Shown: positions 1-11,099 of the stretch, in pieces
How the letters are laid out: the number at the start of each line of letters is the position of its first letter
Position numbering within the stretch: the stretch's first letter is position 1
Source: Otatea glauca
Lineage: Eukaryota > Streptophyta > Magnoliopsida > Poales > Poaceae
Assembly: GCA_036346275.1 (NCBI GenBank)
Contig: CM070721.1
Span: 49,811,869-49,875,868 of the forward strand
Length of the DNA: 64,000 bases
Direction: 5' to 3'
Made by a program: the position numbers and the translations under genes
Notes under the pieces: model-generated
The model's input: the letters and a program-made list of their open reading frames with translations, nothing else
Database searches by the model: none
Told to the model about the DNA's origin: nothing

Positions 1-564
1 CGCGGAGCGGAGCGGGAACCTCGGGATGGGGCCTCGGGGCTTTAAATAGCCTCGGGGCGGGCGCGCACGGACGCCAAAACGGCGCGACGCAGATTAGGTT
101 TAGGGTTTTCGGCGGTGGCGGCGGCGCGGGCGACGCGTACAGATCCGAGCCGCACGCGTGGCGCTCATCGAACAGCTGGCGCTGCAGGTGTTGGCCGGGA
201 GGAAAGCGGCGGGAAACGGGCCGGGAAAATGATTCGGCCCGAAAAGGAAATCGGAATAAAAATTCATTTTCCGAATTTAAGAAATTCCAGAAATTCAAAT
301 AAAAGCAAATAAATTCAAATAAATATCAAATAAATTCAGAAAAATCTCCAAAAATACAGAAAAATTCCTTGCAGTGTCTACATCCATGACATCATTCATA
401 TTAAGCTGAAATTAATACAGAAAAAATGTTTGATGAATAGATTATCCAAATTAAATCCTTTTATAAATAGAAAATTCATATTAAGCTGAAATTAATTCAA
501 AGAAATTGCAAATGGTGAATTTTGAAATTCAAACATTCTAAAATCCAATTTTTGGAATGTTACA
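1..564 (-). mobile_element. Partial LTR of a Tekay/Del-type Ty3-gypsy element
   Basis: Read on the minus strand, an LTR starts at 564 with TGTAACATTCC and runs off the left edge of the window. It matches the start of the LTR at 52841-55836: both share the stretch from the AAATTCC tract through the run of AAATAAA-rich repeats to the GC-rich part with GGCCC. The GC-rich end (1-230) and AT-rich end (240-564) show the same composition switch as that LTR. Positions 371-420 hold an extra segment absent from the other copy (see findings). The element interrupts the copia gag to its right. Whether it is a solo LTR or the end of a full element cannot be seen. Confidence 0.8.
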
Positions 565-1496
565 GGTATCTACATCCATGACATCATCATCACCGATGTT
601 GGCGAAGTGTGCTTCTGCGGGTGCGTTTTCTTTTGCCTTTCTCTTAGCCTGATATGCGTTGATCACTTCTTTGGATTCCCGACATATCTTCGACCAATGT
701 CCCCAAGTGCCACACTTGAAGCACGTTTGGTTCTGCTGTCCATACGGCTTGGCGTGCGCCTTTTCGTTGTCATCCCTCTTCACGGGGCTTTGACTTTCCT
801 TTGGCACAGGGCCTCTCTTTCCACCTCGCTTGCCCTTCTTTCTATGAGTGGGCTTTCTCACCTTGTAGCTATTGGCATTGACTTACGTGCGATGCCTCGT
901 CGGTGGTCATAGACATAGTTCTTGCGTAGAACATCGCCTTGCGATTCCGAACTTGCATTACATCAATCGAGTTCGCTATACTCCTTGTATGCGTCCCGAC
1001 GATAGTGCGTGCACTCTGGATAGCATTAGGGTGGAAAGTAGAGAGAGTTTTCTCAATCTTCTCTTCATCAATGATCTTCTTGCCACATAGAGAGATTGGT
1101 ACAAATTACATGCAAGGCGCACTGCATGCAAGGCGTAATTGTACTCGCCATCGCTCAAGTCCGCAAACCTCAGCGTACCCAATCTTGTCGTGCTTGGGGC
1201 AAGATGGTGTACTTGAGCTTTTGAACCGCTTCAAGTGCGGTCCAAAGCTCAAGTGCACTCTCCTCAGCCATATATTCATTCTTTAGAGTGGCTGAGAGGT
1301 GGTGCCTGAGAAAATGCAGAGCTTGATCGTTCTGCTCAGTGGTAGGTTTTGCGTCCTGCGAGGACCCTAGACCAATCGCGGAGCAGAGCTTCTTGCCCCC
1401 AAGAACGATCTTCACGTCCGATGCCCAAGTGAGGTAGTTCTGACCGTGCGGGGCCAGTTCTTCAAACTCACGATTCACAATGCCAGACATCTGCAT
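565..1496 (-). pseudogene. Ty1-copia gag, frameshifted and truncated
   Basis: The minus strand encodes a Ty1-copia Gag in pieces. 1496-1170 gives the N-terminal part, with the typical NYLTWASDV and LRHHLSATLKNEY motifs of the UBN2/retrotran_gag family. 1182-976 continues with RFADLSDGEYN in another frame and then decays. 861-538 holds the CCHC zinc knuckle CFKCGTWGHWSKIC followed by the usual basic tail. At least two frame changes separate the parts, so no intact protein is made. Protease, integrase and reverse transcriptase are missing because the coding strand is cut at 565 by the chromovirus LTR. The matching 5' LTR lies at 2215-2442. Confidence 0.85.
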
Positions 1497-2214
1497 GGTT
1501 TCCCCTAGCCGCCGCTGTCACTTACCCGTGCCGCATTTCTTTTTTTTTCACGCGCCGCCTCCCCTTCTTTCTTTTGCTCGTCGCACGCCTACTGCACTCC
1601 ACGCCGCCGGTTCATCGTTTCTTGCGCGCGCCGAGCGAGGTCGGCGGTGGCGGCATCTTCCTCGGGCGACGGCGCGCGGCCGGAGCGATGGCGGGCGGCT
1701 TCAAGCCGGTGGCGTCGCTCACGCGGCGGAGGCCGGCGCGCGGCGGCCGGAGCGATGGTGGAGCGGCTTCAAGCCGGCGGCGTCGCTCACGCGGCGGAGG
1801 CCAAGGCGCGGCGGAATGGGAGCGATGGCGGAGTGGCTTCGAGCCGGCCGTCCGAGGCGGCGGATCGCCCGGCGGCGAGCGCCGAGGCCTAGGTGGCGCG
1901 ACCGGCACGGGCGCGAGACCGAGCCGCTTCAGACGGCGGCGGGCGCGGCTTCGAGCCGGTGGCTGGTGCTTCGTGCGCGCATGCTGAGACGACGGCCGGC
2001 GGCTTCGTGCGCGCTTGCCGCGACGGCGATGTCAGCCTTCTTTTTTTTCTTGATGATGCATGTACTGATGCTGCCTGTAACTTCGTGCCACGTGATGCAA
2101 ACATAAAACAGATGCGAACAGTAGATGCATGCATAGGATCAACAGCGATTAGAATCAATCGCCGATTCTCACCTTTTCAATTCTGATCTCCGGTAGAGCT
2201 TCGTGCTAATAAAG
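1497..2214 (-). other. Untranslated leader of the copia fragment, GC-rich
   Basis: This lies between the 5' LTR (2215-2442) and the gag start at 1496. It is very GC-rich from about 1600 to 2010 and contains a short tandem repeat. Long open frames occur on both strands here, but they are products of composition: arginine, alanine and glycine strings with no domain. Just inside the LTR a degenerate tRNA-primer-like stretch can be seen, but it is not a clean PBS. Confidence 0.55.
1671..1855. repeat. GC-rich tandem repeat, unit about 66 bp, ~2.8 copies
   Basis: Units start near 1671, 1735 and 1803. Each holds the core GGAGCGATGG then GGCTTCAAGCCGG and GTCGCTCACGCGGCGGAGGCC; the third is partial and diverged. 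It lies inside the copia leader. Confidence 0.7.
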
Positions 2215-2442
2215 TGTTAAGGAACCTCGCTATCGAATAGTCCGGGGTTCCCGAACAGATCTGAATTGGAGAACAGAAAGAGAGGGAGACACGTGTTTAT
2301 GGAGAGCAACAGCGTAAATTCTTTATTGCTAATGATTACTTTTTTTACATAGGGGGGACCCCTCCTCCTTTTATAGCGCTCACCTAGGGTTTCGGCAAAG
2401 GGAACAGCATGGGCCTTCAATGGGCCATCAGGTTTCCCAACA
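2215..2442 (-). mobile_element. 5' LTR of the copia fragment (228 bp)
   Basis: On the minus strand it starts TGTTGGGAAACC and ends CTTAACA, so the termini are TGTT and AACA. Inside, a TATA box (TATAAAAGG, complement of 2367-2375) and an AATAAAG signal near 2320 stand in the order expected for U3, R and U5. The transcription direction agrees with the gag at 565-1496. The 3' LTR is not in the window, so the target duplication cannot be checked. Confidence 0.75.
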
Positions 2443-3789
2443 AATCGATGTGGATGGGCCTGGATTTTGGGATGTTACTCATTCCGATCAGGATCCCGGC
2501 CAATTCTCGGGAATGGAAACCCATAGGGAAAGTTTCCTTGGGCTAGTCAGAAGGTCTTTTTGAATGCCCATGTGACGTGGATTTTCTCACCCAATCTATG
2601 CCGTTTCCGATGGAAACAAATCCTAGAATCCCCATGACAGTAGAGCTTTCCCCATCATGTCGTCTCCTTTTGCGACAGCGCCCCCATCTCCTCCTGGTGA
2701 CAACGTTCATGGCTCGCTCTGTCGCAACCACCTCCCTACCAGTACTTGTGAACTCTTCCTATTCCTCCTCCCACTAGGGTTCTGCAACTAACCCATTTTT
2801 TCTCATTGGCTTCCCCTTAGATCTGCTGCTCTAGACCTAGGAAGGAGAAAAGGAGGGGGTCGTCTCAAATGTGCATCTAACGTAGCTGATCTGCTGATGT
2901 GTGGATATTGGGATAGGAGAGGAAGGAGCCATAGGCCATTGGAGTTGCCCTTGCCGCTGAAGCACCCTTTAGGCCACCATGACATGAAGGGAGAGGATGT
3001 TGTGAAGGTGAAACACCCCCCCCCCCCCTCCTCCATGATGTTCTTCTGTTTATCATGAGCTCATCCTATACAACCTGCATGAGTCTATAAAGTGATGACA
3101 TATTTGTTGACAAATTTCCTTGTGACATGAAATTGTGGGATCTATTTGGGTTCTCTGAGCATCCTAAGTTTGGTTTTTTGCCATCCATGCCCAGTAGTGG
3201 ATTTGGTTGATTTTTGTAGTGTCATGAGATTGCGTTACATTTGTGTCACATCCTTGGCAGAGCTTGATGATAGAGAAAAATTGGCCAATTTTAATCAGAG
3301 GGGTTAGAGAGTTTTCAGTGAATTAAATTGTGGGAGGTCAACACAAAAGATCGTGCCATTTTGAGTTTCAGGGAATACAATTTTAGTTGAACATAGTAGA
3401 TTGACATTTACTTTTGAAGGGAAGTTTTTTTTTAATTTGAATCTAGAAAGAGAGAAAAGATCTATATAGGTTTAGCAAGTTAGCTACTTAGATGCAATAG
3501 TAGTTCCATGCTAGACAAGATGCTGCTGAGCGCTGATCACTTTCTAGGCCACGGACGAATGAAGAGTTCTGATTTTTTTTTTTTTTTACTTCTTACTGCA
3601 GGAGTATTACTATTTGTGTTAGCTTATCGATATGGACAACTGATCTTGATCCTATTATCTCACATCCACCTTAGCATTCCAACAAACACCATGTCAAAGT
3701 GAATTCTAAGTACGTTGGTCATGTGCTCACTGCATAGAGTTCACAGGCTACCTCTCCTTACAAAGAAGTTTAGTCAATATATTGGAGAA
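2443..3789. other. Intergenic DNA, no gene recognised
   Basis: No recognisable coding region. It contains a run of 13 C at 3016-3028, a run of T at about 3573-3587, and near 3790 a short direct repeat of GAAAAATGTA. Short open frames on both strands show no domain. Confidence 0.6.
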
Positions 3790-3961
3790 TGAAAAATGTA
3801 TTTTTAGTTGAAAAATGTATAGCTCAATGAATCTATTAATAAGAAAAGCCTATATAAGGCAATATCTACACAAGGCAATATAGGATGATAACAATCTCTA
3901 TACAAGGCAACCCAGAATACTAATAATCTCTATACAAGGCAATATAGGATATTGTCTAACA
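3790..3961 (-). repeat. 3' LTR of the copia element
   Basis: On the minus strand it starts TGTTAGACAATATCC at 3961, directly after the purine-rich tract at 3962-3976. The left limit is approximate because homology with the 5' LTR fades below about 3800. Confidence 0.7.
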
Positions 3962-4079
3962 ACCCCTCTCAAACTCATGGTGGATCAACAACAATAAGTT
4001 TGGAGAGATAAAAGCTATGCTGAGTTCTAATCTGTGTCTTCGTGAAGAAATCTGTCAAATAAAGCTTTGAAGGCACATA

Positions 4080-6830
4080 CTAAAGAGCTACGACTTGATC
4101 TTGTACCTATAACTGCATGCAGGAAGCATCAACACCGATATGCTTGGTGAGCTTATGCTTCACCGGGTCTCGAGTAATGCTAATAGCACCTGTACTGTCA
4201 GATAAAAGAGGAGTCATTGTAGAAGCAGAAACACCAAAATCCTCGAGTAACAATCGTAGCTAAGTAACCTTTGCTGTCAAAAGAGCCATAGCTCACAACT
4301 CAGCCTTAGCACTCGAATGAGAAACTGCTATCTGCTTCTTAGTCTTCCAAGCAATGAGAGAACTACCAAGAAAAACACAGTAAGCGAAAATAGACCGATG
4401 ATCAGAGCGATCACTAGCCCATGTAGCATTAGAGTACGTCTGGAGCTGTAAGGAACTAGAGCGTGGAAAGAAAAGATAGCGAGAGATAGTTCCATGAAGA
4501 TATTGCAGAACACGAAGAAAATGACTATAATAGAGTTAAGTGGGAGTAGAAACAAACTAACTCAAGATATATACTAGATACAAAATGTCAGGACAAGTGA
4601 CACCAAGGTAAATAAGATGGCAATAGCGAGTAGGATCCTCAAGAGATACATCATCAGTAGGCCGAAGGTGAACATTGAGCTCCATGGGAGTCTCGGTTGT
4701 ACGCTTATCAATGAGAGAAGTACGATCAAGAAGATCCTGAATGTACTTTTCTTGGGATAGGAAGAAACCCTCGGGTGTAGAAGAAACCTCAATCCGAAAG
4801 AAGTAGCGAAGGGGACCTAGATCAGACATGAGAAACTACTCATTGAGACGTGCCTTCACAAAGGCAATATACTGAAAATCATCTCTAGTCATGATCATGT
4901 CATCAACATATAGAAGAGTCCGACCACGACGCGAAGTATGAACAAAGAGCGCAGGATCATGAGCACTAGCAGAAAAGCTAGCTGTAGTGACCATAGAAGA
5001 AAAACGCTCAAACCAGACACAAGGGGCTTGCTTAAGCCCATAAAGAGAACGGCGAAACCGATAAACCATGCTCTTAGAAACAGAATACCTTGGTGGTGGC
5101 TACATATAGACCTTCTCACGCAGCCCACCATTAAGAAAGGCATTCTTGATATCAAGCTAAGAGATGGACCAAGCACGAACATAGGCCATAGCAAGAAGAG
5201 TACGAATAGTGGTCATGTGAGCCACAAGAGCAAAAGTCTAATCATAATCATGATCATGCTTCTTCTAAAAACCACGTGCCACAAGATGAGCCTTGTAGCA
5301 CTCAAGAGAACCATCAGAGCGAGCCTTAACCTTATAGACACACTTTCATGTAATGAGACGGACACGTGGAGGAAGGGACACAAGATCCCTCGTGCCAGTG
5401 GCTCAAGGGTAGCAAGCTCCTTCGCCATTACATGCTGTCATTCTTGATGAATGACAAGATCATGGTAAGAAGTTGACTCGGCTAGAGCTACACGAGCAAA
5501 GCTAAGGCTCTTAAGAGGCCAAATAGATTGGCGATCACAAAGAGCATAGCGAGGAGACACTGAAGAAGGTGGCTCAGTAGGAGAAGATGGCATATCAAAG
5601 GAATCCTCAACTCATGGACAACGAGTGTAGTATAGATGATAAGAAGGAACAATATCAGGAGAAACCTTTGGAGGAGGCACCGGTGATGAAGATGCCAAGG
5701 AGGGGCTAATGATGAAGGAGACACCAACCGTGAGAAAGGAAAAATGGCAACTAGAGTATCAAGAAAAGTCATGAAAGAAAGTGGCTTGACAAGAGATGCT
5801 AGAGTGGAAGAAGAACGAGGGTAGAAGGGACGAGACTCATAAAAAGTAACATCCCGAGAAATCCGCATCCATCTATCAACAAAATCTCAACAACGATATC
5901 CCTTATGCTCAGCACTATATCCCAGAAAAAACACACTCAACAAACCAAGTGGCCAGCTTGGTGCGTTCATGAGGTGCAAAGAGAACATAGTACACACACC
6001 CAAAGAGGCGAAGCCTAGAATAACCAGGAGTTATGCTACAAAGGCGCTCCACTGGAATCCACCGTGAAGAGCAAAAGAAGGCTAAATATTAATCAAGTAA
6101 GTGACAGTAGAAACAGTCTCAACCCAAAAGTGAGGTGGAACAACAGAAGCAAGTAAAAGAGCACGAGCCGTCTCAAGAAGATGATGATGCTTGAGCTCAG
6201 GCACACCATTTTGAGCACGAGCACCAGGACAGGAAAACTGAGAAAGAGTGCCTTGCTGAGTAAGAAAAGCATGAAGAGCTCCTGACAGATACTCCCTGTC
6301 GGGTCAGCACGAAGAACACAAATAAGAGATTCAAACTAAGTACGGATCATAATGGCAAAATTCTTATAAATGGATAAAACCTCACTATGAGAAGACATAA
6401 AATATATCTATGTGTAGTGAGAGAAATTATCAATAAAAAGAATATAATATCTATGACCCCCTTTTGAAACAAAAGGAGCTGGACTCCAAACATCATAATG
6501 AACAAGATCAAAAGGATGCTGGGACACAGACTCAATGGAAGACAAGGGAGTTGTAGCTGCTTACCAAGCTTACAACCAGGACAATCTAAAGAGGCATTAC
6601 CAGACACAAATCCTAAAAGGACACAACGAACTAATGAAGACATATGTAAACCACAAAGATGTTCCAAACAGTGATGCCACTGAGCAAACGACGCTGTGGA
6701 ACATGTAACAGAGGCAGAGGTGGTGGAGGAGACGGAGAGACTAGCAGCGGCAGCGGAAGGAAGATGAAGATAGTCAAGTTCCCAATAACGCTGAGAGTCA
6801 CGACAGTAATGGCTAGTACCAACTAGAAAC
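4080..6830 (-). pseudogene. Ty1-copia pol: integrase, reverse transcriptase, RNase H, degenerate
   Basis: Read on the minus strand. About 6830-6350 carries the integrase zinc-binding end and the start of the core (LDCPGCKLGKQLQLP motif), shifting frame afterwards. About 5870-5200 covers the integrase C-terminal half to the start of reverse transcriptase. 5069-4836 holds the RT block SLYGLKQAP and the catalytic YVDDM box, and 4829-4557 continues with SDLGPLRYF and FLSQEKYI. RNase H remnants follow to about 4100. Stops and frameshifts occur throughout, so no enzyme can be made. The order integrase before RT identifies Ty1-copia rather than Ty3-gypsy. Confidence 0.85.
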
Positions 6831-7080
6831 CCTGTGCGGCGATCTTGAACACAACAAGAGCCAAAATCGAGAATAACATGATAGTCATGATCAGTGAGCT
6901 AGCCAATGGATATAAGATACATAGTGAGTTTGGGACATGAGAATCAGCAGGAACATAAAAAGAGAAAGATAAAAGAGTGCCTCATCCTGCAATAAAAAGA
7001 GAGGTACCATCTATGGTCTGAACAGTGATAGCTAGGAGCAGCAAGATGACTAATGGAATGAAGATTCATGGGATCATATG

Positions 7081-8100
7081 TCATATGAAAAGAAACACTG
7101 GAGTCAAGAATCCATGGTGAGATACGTGAAGGGGATATAGAAGGCGGTCTCTCACTACAAGACTAAGTAGCAGAACCAGTATAACCAGTTGGTGCAGAGG
7201 TAGCCATGCAATGTAGTAGCGTGACAATCTCCTGAGTGGAGTCAGAACCAGCAAAGGTCCTCTGAGGGGAAGTGCTAGAGGCTCCAACACCCTTGGGAGG
7301 ACTGCCACCTCGATGAGCAATATCCTTCTTTTGGTAATAGAACTGCTCCACGCGTCCATTCTTGTCGCAGTAGGTGCAATGAAGCCCTCCACCACTAGTG
7401 CCAACCACTGGATTAGGTGTCACTAGTGAAGAGGCAGCACGAGGCACAATAGATTTGAAAACTAGTGCACGCACAGTCAAGACTGAAGGAGACATCAGTA
7501 GACCCATACCACGAAGAAGAGTCTCCTTAGTACGAATAGCTACATGGGCCTCCAATAAGGTCACATGAGGGTGGCGAGCAAGCAACTGGGCACGAATCTG
7601 CTTAAACTCAACCGAAGACGTGTCAAGAAGTTGTAGATGTGGTGAAGCTCCAGATGAGAGTGCTGATGCTAACAACATTTGCAAGTGCAGCAAACCTCTG
7701 GTCCAAGAGAATTAAGCTGATGCCACACCGATGATAGTTGCGCGTAGAACTCATCCACAGTAGAATCAGCCTGCTGTAGTGACTACTCCTGTCACACAAC
7801 AGCTAAGTACAAGGAATCGCCTGCAGGCTCATAGCAGTTTCCAAGATGTGCCCACATCAACTGTGCTGAGGACAAAGCAACCACATCTCCATTGAGATGC
7901 ACCTCCATGCTAGCAACCAAAATAGAGGAGGCACGAACATCCTCATCGACCCATATCTTGTAGAGAGCAAACTGAGTCTAAAAAGATTCCACAGCATCGG
8001 CATGATCATCATACATCTTCTGTTGAGCAGCATTATTGCCTTCTTGGGAATAACAGGCATGACAGGGGGAACAGGGCGAAGCGGACAAGATAGCTCGCTA
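7081..8100 (-). pseudogene. Ty1-copia gag, degenerate
   Basis: Minus-strand pieces at 8060-7857, 7693-7163 and 7404-7081 give a broken Gag. A CCHC-like zinc knuckle (CTYCDKNGRVEQF) is visible near 7370-7320, but its histidine and third cysteine positions are mutated (R and Y in place of the usual H and C). Frame changes separate the pieces. The stretch 8116-8615 up to the primer-binding site is untranslated leader, GC-rich at 8380-8580. Confidence 0.75.
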
Positions 8101-8615
8101 GTGAGAAACTCCTAAAGACTCTAACCATGCATGTGAAGGCGCATATGAAGGACTCAGTCTCGATAGTTGAGATCATCAAAGATAATCAGGTAGCGAGGAA
8201 TAGAAATAGTGCCCGAGGAAGAACCAAAAGATTATGACAATTTTAAAAAAAAATTACCGATCCAATGAGGCAAGCTGGCAGAGCCGAGTTGAATAACAGA
8301 ACCAAATGGATTTAAATCCAGTTTTGAGATCCGTTTGGAATCCAATAGGAATTTTCTCACAGGTCATAAGTGAGTGGTGCAGTTAGGGGGCCACGGGTGT
8401 CATTGGCCAGGAAGAAGCTCATGCGGCGTTGCGGTCGCCGGTCGGAAAGAGGTCGCCGGGAAGGAGCCGCGGGCGTTGCCGGTCGGGAGGAGGGCCAAGA
8501 AGCGCCGATGGGAAGAGCCGGCCAACATTGCAAGGCGAAGAGGCGGCTAACGGGAAAAGCTGACCAACATAGATGACGCAAGTACAACATCAGTGAAAAC
8601 CCTAATCCTAAGCTT

Positions 8616-8627
8616 GCTCTGATACCA
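8616..8627 (-). promoter_or_regulatory. Primer-binding site, initiator tRNA-Met type
   Basis: The minus strand reads TGGTATCAGAGC immediately after the end of the 5' LTR. This is the standard plant retrotransposon tRNA-Met primer site. Confidence 0.9.
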
Positions 8628-8820
8628 TGTTATGAATAGCACATGTATTCATCATGATGCCAATAGGCCAGAATATATATATATGTACATAAGGGTATAA
8701 AAAGAAAGTATATATAAGGCAATATCTATACAAGGCAATACAAATACTAGTAATCTCTATACAAGACAATTTAGGATACTAGCAATCTCTATACAAGGCA
8801 ATATAGAATACTGTGTAACA
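8628..8820 (-). repeat. 5' LTR of the copia element (193 bp)
   Basis: On the minus strand it starts TGTTACACAGTATTC and ends ATTCATAACA, next to the PBS. It carries an AT-rich promoter-like region at about 8680-8710. Confidence 0.85.
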
Positions 8821-9444
8821 ATGCAAATATCCTTGTAGGTACTTGACCATTGTAGGAACTGTATCAATACTAATTGATGATATGACCATCTGGTATCTAT
8901 TTTGAGTTGTGCTTTGAATTATCTTTTGTTTGTTGCTTGTCTGGTCGAAACAAATATTATTTCTATGTTGATCAATTTATTGTGTATACCAGTGCCCATG
9001 ATTCTTTGTACAAAGTGAAGCAACCCTGTGTAATTGAGCCATCTGACATACCCCATTAGTCATTGCAATGATATTTTGATTGCATATATATGTCTGTCAA
9101 TAACAAGCTGCTGCGGAACAAGAACACAATGCATTACTTTGATTTGGGATTTTTTTTCTTTCGGTTCACCTAATTCACAGTAAATGGATATCTCAATATC
9201 TTAATGCATGGGGGCGCTTTTTCAAAGCAAGGTGCTCTGACTTAAGATGGAGGTGACATCTCCATTTTTTGAAATATTGATGAAGATGTAATACCCTACT
9301 TTTGTTTAGTAGAGCTGATTACATGATATACAGTTGTATTTTCTTTTGTTCAAATTTGCTTTCACATTCCGTTAGCGAGTCATTCTTGTTAGCCAGATAA
9401 TAAACAAGTTATGGTTTTTTCTCATAACCTTAGCTAGTCTTTTT
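8821..9444. other. Intergenic DNA, nothing recognised
   Basis: AT-rich sequence between the copia element and the hAT element. No coding, repeat or RNA signal was found. Confidence 0.6.
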
Positions 9445-9452
9445 GTGTTCAT

Positions 9453-10034
9453 TAGGGGTGAAAATGGATCGGATAATTCCTGCCCGATCAGGATTCGAAT
9501 CCAGCCGGGAAGGGATTTGACTATCCAGTCGAATTCATGATGTGATCCGAATACTTGAATCCGGATTCGGGATCGGATTTGGAGCAATCAATATCCAGTA
9601 AATACAGGACAGAATTCGGATATCGGATCTTTTTTTCAATTCGGATATCGGATTTTTTCAATTCGGATATCAGATTTTTTTTCCAATTCGGATATCTGGC
9701 AAGGCCCAGTCCATTTATTACATATTTTTCATGACAACCCATTTATCTTGATAATTAGTTGTTTCTATTGATACTCAAATAGCATAATCTTTCTATGATG
9801 TCTATTAGGTTTGGTTGATATAACTAGCTATTATGGTTGTGTACTCATATGATTTGATTTAACATATATTGCTCTATATATGCGTGTATTATCCATATAT
9901 CTTTATTCGTTTCCGATCCGAATCCGTCATGTATCCGTCCCGTGTCCGTATCCCAAATAACCCGGGTTCATATCCATATCCGGTTCCGAATCCGCGAGCA
10001 ATATCTGCCCGTATTCGACCCGTTTTCACCCCTA
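9453..10034. mobile_element. Non-autonomous hAT element (582 bp)
   Basis: The termini are TAGGGGTGAAAATGG on the left and the complement CGTTTTCACCCCTA on the right. 8-bp flanks GTGTTCAT (9445-9452) and GTGTCCAT (10035-10042) match at 7 of 8 positions, the hAT target-duplication length. The interior has no transposase. A short tandem repeat of AATTCGGATATCGGATTTTT (about 26-29 bp, three to four copies) lies at 9606-9700, and its complement-like CCGAATCC motifs recur near the right end, so the element can fold back on itself. Confidence 0.88.
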
Positions 10035-10490
10035 GTGTCCATAGATTTGATTTGGGCCAAAGCATGAACCAGTTTGTACTTATTACTTGTAATTTTGTAA
10101 CCAGTACATAACAATCAATTACACTTGCATTCTTGTTTGAGTTCTACCATTCAGTTTGAGATGAATTGCAGTAGTGATCTAGACTTTTTGCGTTTTAATT
10201 TTTTATGAGTATGCATATGCCTTGCCATAATTCTTGAGTATGAATTTTGTTTTTATTACTCAGTTTTCATGTAGTTTCATCTAGGTAGAAGGAGAAGAAG
10301 AGAGAAGAAAGTTGCTGGACAACGAATGCTATCGCCTTTAGATGCTAGCAGAAGAGCCATTAAATTTGTATTCGAATCATCTATGGTGATTGGATGTATG
10401 AATGCTGCAGATGATTTAACTTGGCTGGATGTTATAGATGATTAATGCCATAGATGCAGGTAGTACCCGGCTATTAGCTATAACCTTTCG

Positions 10491-11099
10491 GATTTTATCA
10501 TATATTAGATACTTGACCGCGGCGTGCCACGTCGTGACCGTCGCTTCTTAAGCGAGAAAATCGAGAAAACGTGTGATTGCCCCCCACGCGAGAAAATCGA
10601 AGAAACACGCGAAACTGCTGAAAGGATACAAACGTAATCGCGTTTTTTATGCATTTATTCGGCGGAAAAGGACCTAAATGTTTTTTCCCCGAAAAATGAC
10701 CTAAACAGAACGCTTAAAAAAACTGGAAAAAGGACCTAAACACAGTATATATTTTTTCATAAAAAGGACCTAACCGTGTTTATTTCTGAAAAAGGACCTA
10801 AACATAATTTTGATTTTCGAAAGAAGGACCCGAGCGCAACACTCAAAAACGCAAAAAGGGCATAAGCGTAATATATTTTTCTTACACAAAAGAAGAACCC
10901 GATCATAATTTTTTTTAAAAAGGAACTAAGCGTAATTTTTTTTACAAAAAAGGACCCAAACGCAATTTTTTTTCCTGGCTCGGCTCGAGCCGCGAGCCGA
11001 GTCGGCTCCCTCCCGGCTCAAATGAACGTGGTGCCGGGAATCCTCCGGTCTTTAGTATAGGTAGTATGAATGCTTGTATGATGTGATTTTATCATATAT
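10491..11099. repeat. Insertion flanked by 15-bp direct repeats, carrying a GGACCTAAACG array
   Basis: The 15-mer GATTTTATCATATAT occurs at 10491-10505 and again at 11085-11099. The 579 bp between look inserted. From about 10660 to 10975 there are roughly ten degenerate copies of a 25-40 bp unit: A-run, GGACCTAAACG, then AATTTTTTTT. Around it lie CG-rich ends (CGAGAAAATCG near 10550-10600; CTCGAGCCGCGAGCCGAG near 10983-11000). No terminal inverted repeat or open frame was found, so the element class is unassigned. A target duplication of this length would fit a non-LTR element, but there is no poly-A end. Confidence 0.55.

Larger units (their letters stand above)
3790..8820 (-). mobile_element. 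Complete but decayed Ty1-copia retrotransposon
   Basis: Both LTRs, primer-binding site, polypurine tract and all coding parts are recognisable in the right order on the minus strand. 5' LTR 8628-8820 and 3' LTR about 3790-3961 share the repeated GGCAATATCTA / CAATCTCTATACAAGGCAAT blocks. The PBS (TGGTATCAGAGC, complement of 8616-8627) abuts the 5' LTR, as expected for initiator tRNA-Met priming. The polypurine tract lies at 3962-3976. Gag is followed by integrase and reverse transcriptase/RNase H, the copia order. The LTRs are only about 170-193 bp and clearly diverged, so the insertion is old. The right flank after 8820 is ATGCA; a convincing partner at the left end was not found. Confidence 0.85.

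Noticed and set aside
1480..2186. Open frames of up to 208 codons in GC-rich sequence
   Set aside because: Low-complexity frames in the untranslated leader of a copia fragment and its 66-bp repeat.
10506..11084. Helitron
   Set aside because: No TC start, no CTRR end with hairpin, and the insertion is flanked by 15-bp direct repeats, which Helitrons do not make.
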